Under the pieces are notes generated by a model, which did not search any database, was not told the origin of the DNA, and saw only the letters and a program-made list of their open reading frames with translations. Shown here piece after piece: positions 56,906 to 64,000 of a DNA stretch of 64,000 bases; the stretch's first letter is position 1, and the number at the start of each line of letters is the position of its first letter. Source of the DNA: Alicycliphilus denitrificans K601. Lineage in GTDB: Bacteria > Pseudomonadota > Gammaproteobacteria > Burkholderiales > Burkholderiaceae_C. The position numbers were made by a program, and so were the translations under genes. The stretch covers positions 868,001 to 932,000 of the forward strand of contig NC_015422.1 of the NCBI RefSeq assembly GCF_000204645.1, given 5' to 3'.

Positions 56906-57955
56906 CTATGGCTTTGGCTCACCACGTCGCTTGGTGCGCGGCCCGCTAGGACGCGGCTTCACTGGCCGTTCAGCGTCAATCTGCAACGGACGAAGGCGGT
57001 GCCCTTTGCTTGCCTGGCCGGCGGTGCCATACAAGCGCCGGGTTTCGGCGCTTATGTGTCCCAGTCCACGGCATGTGGCTTCGTCATCGCCGTTGGCCTT
57101 CAGATCGGCGGCAAACTGGTGGCGGAAGCAGTAGGCCGTGATCGGTTGCCTGTGATTGGGCCACAGGCTGCGCGCCAGGCGGCGTATCTCCACGGTCAAA
57201 TTGACGGCGCTCCTGACCTGCGCGAACACCCGTGGTTCCGGCTGAGTATCCAACAATTCGTTGACGACAACGACCAAGGGGTGAGGATCATTGGAGTCAT
57301 AGGAAATCGTGCGAAGCGGTTGGCCCTGCGAGCCTTTGACCTTGGCGCCCCTGATGCGGAAGTGGATCAGTAATTTGCCTGTGACTTCGTCTTTCCCGCG
57401 CCATACGTCAATGCCGTCCACCAGCTCACTTGGGCGGCACCCGGTCAGGGTCAACACAATGAGCGAGAACAGGTACCGGCCACCTACAGCGCGCTTGCAC
57501 AGGTCAATGCGCCAATTGGCCGGTAGCCCGGCCAGTGACTGACGCTTGCTGCGGCGTTTGGCACGCTCACCTGCCATGCCTTCCTGCCGCAGACGTTGCA
57601 GCGCTTGCAGGTGTTTCAGGTGCAGAAAAAAGCGCAGGTGCAGAATTTCTGCTGCGGGCATGACCGGAGCGCTCATCTCTCGCGCCAGTTGTTCCTGCTG
57701 CGAGCCGAGGAAGTGTTCCAGCGCTACTAGGCGTTTACGAAATGTGGAAATACGGGTTGTTGATTGAACGACCGCAAACAGGCCGCCGTCAACGATCAGC
57801 GCACGCTGAAGGAGCTGCTGCGCTTGGCGCTTGTATTCAACTTTCGTCTTATACGAGGTGCTGCGCTGCTCTTGAATATCTGACGAGCGCATGGCATTCA
57901 GGACTGCCTGGCAGTGGTTTAGCAGTTCCTGCATCTTGAAAAGCAGTTCGTTCAT
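56906..57955 (-). CDS. Second tyrosine recombinase-like protein
   Basis: A 349-aa protein. The C-terminal half has the tyrosine recombinase core: Arg174 (LTGCRPSEL), a Lys in GAKVKGSQG, Arg278 (YCFRHQFA), His300 (GLGHISAETRRLYG) and Tyr309. The first His of the HxxR box is Tyr275, which may lower activity. The N-terminal about 140 residues are helical and basic. The ATG at 57955 is preferred; a longer frame upstream is non-conserved. It may act on the element itself or be a plasmid resolvase-like enzyme. Confidence 0.75.
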   Translation of the reverse strand: MNELLFKMQELLNHCQAVLNAMRSSDIQEQRSTSYKTKVEYKRQAQQLLQRALIVDGGLFAVVQSTTRISTFRKRLVALEHFLGSQQEQLAREMSAPVMPAAEILHLRFFLHLKHLQALQRLRQEGMAGERAKRRSKRQSLAGLPANWRIDLCKRAVGGRYLFSLIVLTLTGCRPSELVDGIDVWRGKDEVTGKLLIHFRIRGAKVKGSQGQPLRTISYDSNDPHPLVVVVNELLDTQPEPRVFAQVRSAVNLTVEIRRLARSLWPNHRQPITAYCFRHQFAADLKANGDDEATCRGLGHISAETRRLYGTAGQASKGHRLRPLQIDAERPVKPRPSGPRTKRRGEPKP

Positions 57956-58074
57956 GCGGCCTCTTGTGCAGGAGAGCCGCGCCGAGGGCATGGGGAACCC
58001 CGCAGGGGTGCCCCGTGCTCGCGCACGCGGATTAAAAGGGATTAATAAAGGATTAGGCACACTTGCGTGATGCA

Positions 58075-58186
58075 TTTAACCTATTGTCGATATTTGATTT
58101 TTTCCTATTTGACCTGTGGATGGCTGGGTTGCTGGAGCGGTATCGTGGGGTTGCTGGAACGGGGTTGCGGGGTTGCTAGAACGGTA
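58075..58186 (-). other. Candidate plasmid replication origin: AT-rich stretch plus three 22-bp iterons
   Basis: GGTTGCTGGAGCGG (58127-58140), GGTTGCTGGAACGG (58149-58162) and GGTTGCTAGAACGG (58171-58184) repeat on an exact 22-bp period, beside an AT-rich stretch (58075-58115) and a weak DnaA-box-like TGTGGATGG (58115-58123). They directly adjoin the end of a TrfA-like replication gene. This layout resembles an iteron oriV. Confidence 0.55.
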
Positions 58187-58546
58187 TTAGCTGCGAAGTT
58201 TCCGGGGCTTGGCTGCCTTCTTGACCAAGTGCAGTCGCTGCGCATCGCTGCCCTTCTTCTCGACATGCACCAAGTCGCCGCGCACTGCGTAGCTGAACCC
58301 CTCGCCGTGGGCTGCGCCGGCTCCTGCAACGGCGTCCAGTGCCTTGCGCAGCGTCTTTGCATAGTCGCTCATTAGGGTGGCCTCGCTGCCGCAAAGGCGG
58401 TGCAACGTTTCGACTTTGAGCGGGAACGGCTTGGCGTGGCTGGCGTAGAAGCCGTGCAGCCATTGAGCCAGCGGCTGGCCGTCCAGTGCGTGGCGCACGG
58501 CCCAATCTACCTGCGTGAACTGGTCGGCCCCGTACAAAGCCCGCAG
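58187..58546 (-). pseudogene. TrfA-like plasmid replication initiator, C-terminal fragment
   Basis: About 120 codons, from an IS21 end at 58547 to a TAA at 58187. The residues read FTQVDWAVRHALDGQPLAQW, then LHGFYASHAKPFPLKVETLH and RLCGS, resembling the C-terminal winged-helix part of TrfA-type initiators. The N-terminal part is gone. A frame fused to IS sequence exists but lacks a proper start. It indicates that the island includes plasmid-derived DNA. Confidence 0.65.
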
Positions 58547-58570
58547 TGTTGATTTCCACGCAAAGCTGAC
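58547..58570. mobile_element. Orphan IS21 end fragment (24 bp)
   Basis: TGTTGATTTCCACGCAAAGC plus TGAC, identical to the left end of the complete IS21-family element (53333-53356). It interrupts the trfA-like gene and is itself cut by the IS3-family element at 58571. Confidence 0.85.
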
Positions 58571-58604
58571 TGAACCGCCCCGGCTTTCAAGGAGGCCGAT
58601 TGGT

Positions 58605-59519
58605 TTAAGTTGACACCTCTGTCGAGGTGTCGCTGACGGCGAGTTGCCTCCAGTAGTTTGCCTCAGCTTCTGCCGGAGGGATGCCCCCAATCGGCGTGAG
58701 CAGTCGGACGTGATTGAACCAGTGCACCCACTGCAGGGTGGCCAGCTCCACGGATTCCCTGGTCTTCCAGGGTCCCCGGCGGTGAATCAGCTCGGCCTTG
58801 TACAGCCCGTTGATGGTCTCGGCCAGTGCGTTGTCGTAGCTGTCACCCCGGCTGCCCACTGATGGCTGGATACCCGCCTGGTCCAAGCGTTCGGTGTAGC
58901 GTATGGAAACGTATTGACTGCCCCTGTCGGAATGGTGCGTCAAGGCATGGGCTGCTGGCTGGCGGTCATACAGCGCCTGCTCCAGCGCATCCAGCACGAA
59001 GTCCGTTTGCATGCTGCGGCTGACCCGCCAGCCCACGATGCGCCGGGCGTACACGTCCACCACGAAGGCCACGTACAACCAGCCCTGCCAGGTGGAGACG
59101 TAGGTGAAGTCCGACACCCACAGCTCGTTGGGCCGGCTGGCCTTGAATTGCCGGTTGACGTGGTCCAGCGGGCACGGTGCCGATGTGTCCGGCGTGGTGG
59201 TGCGCACTGTCTTGCCACGGCGTGCTCCTTGCAAGCCCATGGCACGCATCAGGCGCTCGACCGTGCAGCGCGCCACTGCGATGCCCTCGCGGTTCATCTG
59301 CAGCCAGACCTTATCGGCCCCGTAGACCTGCCAGTTGGCGTGCCACACGCGCTGGATGTCGGCTTTCAAACCCTCGTCACGCTGGACGCGTTGACTGCGC
59401 AGTTGCGGGTTGCGTTGCCGGGCTGCGTGGCGCCAGTAACACGACGGGGCCATCTGCAGCACCCGGCAGATGGGCTCGACCCCGTAGTCATCACGGTGGC
59501 GGTCGATGTAGTTCTTCAA
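58605..59519 (-). CDS. IS3-family transposase OrfB
   Basis: A 304-aa protein with an HTH_21-type region ([20 protein letters not shown]) and an integrase core with DDE residues: [22 protein letters not shown] and [14 protein letters not shown]. It begins with TTG at 59519 overlapping the orfA stop (TTGA), so it can be made by coupling or by -1 frameshifting. Confidence 0.93.
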   Translation of the reverse strand: MKNYIDRHRDDYGVEPICRVLQMAPSCYWRHAARQRNPQLRSQRVQRDEGLKADIQRVWHANWQVYGADKVWLQMNREGIAVARCTVERLMRAMGLQGARRGKTVRTTTPDTSAPCPLDHVNRQFKASRPNELWVSDFTYVSTWQGWLYVAFVVDVYARRIVGWRVSRSMQTDFVLDALEQALYDRQPAAHALTHHSDRGSQYVSIRYTERLDQAGIQPSVGSRGDSYDNALAETINGLYKAELIHRRGPWKTRESVELATLQWVHWFNHVRLLTPIGGIPPAEAEANYWRQLAVSDTSTEVST

Positions 59520-59839
59520 GACTTCAATCGGCGGTCGAGCTCCGCCTGCGCGAAAAACGCGCTGGCCGTCTTCAGGATGTCGTTGGCCCGGCGCAGCTCT
59601 TTGACCTCACGCTCCAGTTCCTTGATGCGCTGGGCGTCTGCCGTGGTGGTGCCGGGGCGCTGGCCGCTGTCGACCTCGGCCTTCTTGACCCAGTCATTCA
59701 AGGTCTGCGGCACGCAGCCAATCTTGGGCGCAATCGATTCAATGGCTGCCCACAGCGACGGGTAGTCGGCTCGGTGCTCCTGCACCATGCGAACGGCGCG
59801 CTCGCGGACTTCCGGGGAGAACTTCGGTGACTTGTTCAT
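59516..59839 (-). CDS. IS3-family transposase OrfA
   Basis: A 107-aa protein with an HTH ([20 protein letters not shown]) and a leucine-zipper-like coiled coil ([19 protein letters not shown]), typical of OrfA in IS3 elements. Confidence 0.93.
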   Translation of the reverse strand: MNKSPKFSPEVRERAVRMVQEHRADYPSLWAAIESIAPKIGCVPQTLNDWVKKAEVDSGQRPGTTTADAQRIKELEREVKELRRANDILKTASAFFAQAELDRRLKS

Positions 59840-59925
59840 GGCTCCATCTTCTCAAGAGTTGGTGCCTCCTCGAAATCCGGGGCTGTTCAGCCCGTGTTGG
59901 CGAGTCATAACAAGATCGAGTCACT

Positions 59926-59954
59926 GGGACAAATTTGGGACAACGATGGGATAA
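59926..59954 (+). promoter_or_regulatory. Right integrase arm-type repeats
   Basis: GGGACAA at 59926-59932 and 59937-59943 and GGGATAA at 59948-59954, each exactly 11 bp apart and in the same orientation as the left pair near the integrase. Confidence 0.65.
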
Positions 59955-59990
59955 ATTTACTCTAAATCGGCATGAATGACGATTCAAGGC

Positions 59991-60025
59991 AAAAAGCCCA
60001 AGTGATTGATTCACTTGGGCTTTTT
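59991..60025 (-). terminator. Island-borne terminator for the restored tRNA-Pro
   Basis: A perfect 15-bp stem (59991-60005 AAAAAGCCCAAGTGA with 60011-60025), 5-nt loop, T-runs at both ends. It lies just past the 3' end of the intact tRNA-Pro and replaces the original terminator left behind at 48518-48558. Confidence 0.85.
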
Positions 60026-60033
60026 CTATGATG

Positions 60034-60083
60034 TCCTGGTCGGGGTGAGAGGATTCGAACCTCCGGCCTCTACGTCCCGAACG
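60034..60083. repeat. attR: right 50-bp direct repeat within tRNA-Pro
   Basis: Perfect copy of 48568-48617, covering the tRNA-Pro sequence from the anticodon loop through CCA. Confidence 0.95.
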
Positions 60084-60113
60084 TAGCGCTCTACCAGGCT
60101 AAGCTACACCCCG
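60037..60113 (-). tRNA. tRNA-Pro (anticodon CGG)
   Basis: A 77-nt cloverleaf with encoded CCA. The acceptor CGGGGTG pairs with CACCCCG, the D-arm contains AGCCTGGTAGAGC, the anticodon loop is TTCGGGA (CGG), and the T-arm contains GTTCGAATC. The 5' third is chromosomal and the 3' part comes from the island attachment site, leaving the gene intact. Confidence 0.96.
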
Positions 60114-60138
60114 ATTGCGTTCCCGAACCGCCCGGAAT

Positions 60139-61122
60139 TCAAGTCCGGCGTTCAAGTAGCTGAGCCGCTAATTGTAGCAAACCTTTGGTGTATGGATTGG
60201 CGGGAAGCTTGGCGGCGGCATCCATCGCCAGCCGGGCCTGGGCGGCGGCCGCGTCGCGGGTGGCGGTCAGGGCTCCTGTCTCGCGGATGATGGCGATGAC
60301 GGGCTGGAGTTCGTCGGCGCTGCCCGTTTCGATGACGTTGCGCAGCAACTCGCGCTGCGCCTGGCTGCCGCGCTGCATGGCGATGATGAGGGGGAGCGTG
60401 ACCTTGCCCTCGCGCAGATCGTCGCCGAGGTTCTTACCCATCTCCTGCGCGTCGCCATCGTAGTCAAGCACATCGTCGATGACCTGGAAGGCAGTGCCCA
60501 GTGCCTGGCCGTAGTCGGCGCAGGCCTGCTCGATGTCGGGCGTGCTGCCGGCCAGGATGGCGGCGAGCCGGGCGCTGGCCTCGAACAGCTTGGCGGTCTT
60601 GGAGCGGATGACGTGGAGGTAGCCAGCTTCGTCCAGGGATGCGTCATGGGTGTTCATGAGCTGCTGGACTTCCCCTTCGGCGATCACGTTGGTCGCGTCG
60701 GCCAGCACTTGCAGGATACGCATGCTGCCTGCCTCCACCATCATCTGGAAGGAGCGTGTGTGCAGGAAGTCGCCCACCAGCACGCTCGCTGGGTTGCCAA
60801 AGGCTTCGTTGGCGGTGGGCCGGCCGCGGCGCAGGGTGGATTCATCCACCACGTCGTCGTGCAGCAGGGTGGCCGTATGGATGAATTCCACTACCGCCGC
60901 GAGGTTGAATCGCTGCTCCCCCTTGTATTCGAGCGCGCCGCAGGTCAGCAGCAATAGTGCCGGGCGCAGGCGCTTGCCACCCGCCGAGATGATGTACTGG
61001 GCCACGCTGCCCACAAGCGGGACGGATGATTGCAGCCGCGCTGCAATGACCTTGTCCACCTCCCGCATGTCGTCGGCAATCAGGGCGAGGGTGGCGGCGG
61101 TGCTGGGGGAGTTGGCGGCCAA
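60139..61122 (-). CDS. ispB: Octaprenyl-type polyprenyl diphosphate synthase
   Basis: A 327-aa trans-prenyltransferase making the ubiquinone side-chain precursor. Aspartate-rich motifs are LLHDDVVDESTLRRGRPT and QVIDDVLDYDG. TTG at 61122 is proposed as the start because it follows a TATAAT -10 (61153-61158) by about 30 nt and gives the usual family N-terminus; upstream frames run through the divergent rplU promoter region. Divergent from rplU, as in most beta/gammaproteobacteria. Confidence 0.9.
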   Translation of the reverse strand: MAANSPSTAATLALIADDMREVDKVIAARLQSSVPLVGSVAQYIISAGGKRLRPALLLLTCGALEYKGEQRFNLAAVVEFIHTATLLHDDVVDESTLRRGRPTANEAFGNPASVLVGDFLHTRSFQMMVEAGSMRILQVLADATNVIAEGEVQQLMNTHDASLDEAGYLHVIRSKTAKLFEASARLAAILAGSTPDIEQACADYGQALGTAFQVIDDVLDYDGDAQEMGKNLGDDLREGKVTLPLIIAMQRGSQAQRELLRNVIETGSADELQPVIAIIRETGALTATRDAAAAQARLAMDAAAKLPANPYTKGLLQLAAQLLERRT

Positions 61123-61152
61123 GGTGATCGGTGGTGGTGAAGTGAAGCGGCA

Positions 61153-61158
61153 ATTATA
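61153..61158 (-). promoter_or_regulatory. -10 element of the ispB promoter
   Basis: Perfect TATAAT on the minus strand about 30 nt before the TTG start. No good -35 is seen. Confidence 0.5.
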
Positions 61159-61294
61159 GGAAGCGCCCCATGGGGCCTGGGGGGCCATCCGACACTGTGT
61201 CGCGTTGCCTGGATCGATTTTGGGTGCTTGTGATAGAATCCTCGGTTCTGTGGAAATTCGTCCGCAGAACTCCAATTTCAGATTCGAGGTTTAC

Positions 61295-61606
61295 ATGTAC
61301 GCGGTCATAAAAACCGGCGGCAAGCAGTATCGCGTTGCCGCTGGCGAAAAAATCAAGGTAGAACAGATTGCTGCGGAAGTAGGCCAGGAGATCGTGATCG
61401 ACCAGGTTCTGGCAGTCGGCAACGGCGCTGAACTCAAGGTCGGCACGCCCCTGGTGTCCGGCGCAACGGTGAAGGCTACGGTCGTGGCCCACGGCAAGCA
61501 CGACAAGGTGCGCATCTTCAAGCTGCGTCGTCGCAAGCATTATCAGAAACGTCAAGGCCATCGCCAGCAGTTCACCGAGCTGCAGATCCAGGCGATCGCC
61601 GCTTAA
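61295..61606 (+). CDS. rplU: 50S ribosomal protein L21
   Basis: A 103-aa ribosomal protein, [20 protein letters not shown] at the N-terminus, with the conserved [19 protein letters not shown] basic region. A TAGAAT (61234-61239) upstream may be its -10. rpmA follows after 15 bp. Confidence 0.97.
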   Translation: MYAVIKTGGKQYRVAAGEKIKVEQIAAEVGQEIVIDQVLAVGNGAELKVGTPLVSGATVKATVVAHGKHDKVRIFKLRRRKHYQKRQGHRQQFTELQIQAIAA

Positions 61607-61621
61607 ATCAGGGAGCTGATC

Positions 61622-61879
61622 ATGGCACAGAAAAAAGGCGGCGGCTCTACGCGAAACGGGCGCGATTCCAAGCCCAAGATGCTGGGCGTAAAGGCTTACG
61701 GTGGTGAGCTGATCAGCGCAGGCTCCATCATCGTGCGCCAGCGCGGCACGCGCATCCACCCCGGCGTGAACGTCGGCGTGGGCAAGGACCATACGCTATT
61801 CGCCCTGGTGGATGGCCATGTGTCCTTCGGCACGAAGGGCGCATTGTCCAAGCATACGGTCAGCGTGACGCCGGCCTGA
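61622..61879 (+). CDS. rpmA: 50S ribosomal protein L27
   Basis: An 85-aa ribosomal protein, [20 protein letters not shown], with the conserved [15 protein letters not shown] segment. Its N-terminal tail reaches the peptidyl transferase centre. A terminator follows. Confidence 0.97.
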   Translation: MAQKKGGGSTRNGRDSKPKMLGVKAYGGELISAGSIIVRQRGTRIHPGVNVGVGKDHTLFALVDGHVSFGTKGALSKHTVSVTPA

Positions 61880-61896
61880 AGGCCCTTCATCACTGA

Positions 61897-63078
<1,182 letters not shown>

Positions 63079-63136
63079 TGCTATTGTTAAAAGAGCTACT
63101 GGCGCTTGATGGGTAAGCGCTAGAGGCCAATTTCAC
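63079..63136 (+). repeat. Dispersed intergenic repeat, copy 7 (obgE / proB)
   Basis: AAAAGAGCTACTGGCGCTTG then ATGGGTAAGCGCTAGAGGCC. It fills the 64-bp gap before proB and matches copies 5 and 6 closely. Confidence 0.8.
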
Positions 63137-63142
63137 TCAAAT

Positions 63143-64000
63143 ATGGTTTCCAGTGTCTTGCGCGACGCGCGTCGCATCGTTGTCAAAGTGGGGTCCAGCC
63201 TAGTCACCAATGAGGGGCGGGGCCTGGACGAGGTCGCCATCGGGGAGTGGAGCCGGCAGCTCGCGGCCCTGGTGCGCGGCGAGGGCGGCGAGCCGCGCGA
63301 GGTCATCATGGTCTCTAGCGGCGCCATCGCCGAGGGCATGAAGCGGCTGGGCTGGTCCGCCCGCCCCAGCGAGATCCACGAGCTGCAGGCCGCTGCCGCC
63401 GTGGGGCAGATGGGTCTGGCGCAGATGTACGAGACCAAGCTGCGCGAGCAGGCCATGCGCAGCGCGCAGGTGCTGCTCACGCACGCCGACCTGGCCGACC
63501 GCGAGCGCTACCTCAACGCCCGCTCCACTCTGCTGACCCTGCTGCGCCTGGGCGTGGTGCCGGTGATCAACGAAAACGACACCGTGGTCACGGACGAGAT
63601 CAAGTTCGGCGACAACGACACCCTGGGCGCCCTGGTGGCCAACCTGGTGGAGGCGGACGTCCTCGTCATCCTGACCGACCAGAAGGGGCTGTACACGGCC
63701 GACCCGCGCCGCGACCCTGGGGCCCAATTCGTGCACGAGGCGCAGGCGGGAGACCCGGCGCTGGAGGTGATGGCCGGCGGCGCGGGTTCGAGCATCGGCA
63801 AGGGCGGCATGATCACCAAGATCGTGGCGGCGAGGCGGGCGGCGGGCTCGGGCGCATCCACCGTGATCGCCTGGGGGCGCGAGCCCGACGTGCTGCTGCG
63901 CCTGGCGCAGGGCGAACCCATCGGCACGCTGCTCGTTGCGCAGACGCAGAAGAAGCAGGCGCGCAAGCAGTGGATGGTGGACCACCTGCAGCTGCGCGGA
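63143..64000 (+). CDS. proB: Glutamate 5-kinase (partial; cut by the window end)
   Basis: The first 286 codons are present. The amino-acid kinase domain shows [16 protein letters not shown] at the N-terminus, [30 protein letters not shown], and [14 protein letters not shown] (Lys residues near 215). A PUA domain should begin near the cut. It catalyses the first step of proline synthesis. Start ATG at 63143 immediately follows a dispersed repeat. Confidence 0.95.
   Translation, partial: MVSSVLRDARRIVVKVGSSLVTNEGRGLDEVAIGEWSRQLAALVRGEGGEPREVIMVSSGAIAEGMKRLGWSARPSEIHELQAAAAVGQMGLAQMYETKLREQAMRSAQVLLTHADLADRERYLNARSTLLTLLRLGVVPVINENDTVVTDEIKFGDNDTLGALVANLVEADVLVILTDQKGLYTADPRRDPGAQFVHEAQAGDPALEVMAGGAGSSIGKGGMITKIVAARRAAGSGASTVIAWGREPDVLLRLAQGEPIGTLLVAQTQKKQARKQWMVDHLQLRG

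Larger units (their letters stand above)
58571..59889 (-). mobile_element. IS3-family insertion sequence
   Basis: 1319 bp with orfA and orfB and 26-bp imperfect terminal repeats: left TGAACCGCCCCGGCTTTCAA, right (reverse complement) TGAACAGCCCCGGATTTCGA, each followed by GGAGGC. No 3-4 bp target duplication is visible (left GAC, right GCC). Confidence 0.92.
48568..60083. mobile_element. Genomic island integrated in tRNA-Pro(CGG)
   Basis: An 11.5-kb element bounded by perfect 50-bp direct repeats that equal the 3' part of tRNA-Pro from the anticodon loop to CCA. A tyrosine integrase begins 76 bp inside the left repeat, and integrase arm-type repeats lie inside both ends. Content: integrase, two HTH/nucleotidyltransferase modules, IS21- and IS3-family elements, a BrxR-like gene with a brxA stub, a second recombinase, and a trfA-like fragment. 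Base composition is visibly less GC-rich than the flanks. Confidence 0.92.

Noticed and set aside
59500..59530. Programmed -1 frameshift signal joining IS3 orfA and orfB
   Set aside because: No clear A6G-type slippery heptamer was seen; a TTGA stop/start overlap can explain expression.
61123..61275. Longer ispB reading frame
   Set aside because: It crosses a TATAAT element and the divergent rplU promoter region, and has no conserved sequence before the TTG start.

Overview
The window is high-GC chromosomal DNA from a betaproteobacterium, most likely family Comamonadaceae (Acidovorax / Alicycliphilus / Diaphorobacter-like). The evidence is the gene order murA-hisGDCBHA...hisFIE-hit-tatABC-degS-like protease, the linked petABC-sspAB and pilBCD-coaE-zapD-yacG blocks, and seven copies of a short intergenic repeat (core GCGCTTG...AAGCGC) of a kind I associate with this family. 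Naming the family is inference from gene order and recall; no database was searched.

Layout. 1-8.5 kb: end of an ABC exporter, ibaG/bolA, murA, then hisG-hisD, a VapBC-like toxin-antitoxin pair, and hisC-B-H-A. 8.5-22.3 kb (minus strand): a complete pelABCDEFG exopolysaccharide operon ending in a spherulin-4-type lipoprotein, with a divergent galE at 22.5 kb. This block sits between hisA and hisF, so it splits the histidine operon. 23.5-31.9 kb: hisF-I-E, a small membrane protein, a patatin-like protein, a HIT protein, tatABC, a DegS-like protease, a Nif3-family protein and pdxA. 32-48.3 kb: mscL, petABC (cytochrome bc1), sspAB, tRNA-Thr, a DciA-like gene, secA, argJ, a DUF815 ATPase, a Nudix hydrolase, yacG, zapD, coaE and pilDCB.

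48.57-60.08 kb is an 11.5-kb genomic island in the 3' half of a tRNA-Pro(CGG) gene, bounded by perfect 50-bp direct repeats. It carries a tyrosine integrase, direct GGGACA-type repeats on an exact 11-bp phase just inside both ends, two consecutive HTH-regulator + nucleotidyltransferase modules (AbiE-like and DUF6036-like), a broken small membrane protein, a truncated RDD protein, an intact IS21-family element, and a WYL regulator resembling BrxR followed by only 18 codons of a brxA-like gene. It also holds a second tyrosine recombinase, the 3' part of a TrfA-like plasmid replication gene beside iteron-like repeats, and an IS3-family element. It reads as a plasmid-derived integrative element that lost a BREX defence locus through IS activity.

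60.1-64 kb returns to core genes: ispB-type prenyl synthase divergent from rplU-rpmA, then obgE and the start of proB (cut by the window end).

Most informative points: (1) a GalE with Cys at the gatekeeper position plus a spherulin-4 (GH135-like) lipoprotein flank the pel operon, which fits supply and trimming of a GalNAc-rich polymer; (2) a toxin-antitoxin pair with a double palindromic operator sits inside the his operon behind a hisD terminator; (3) the BREX remnant and island architecture.
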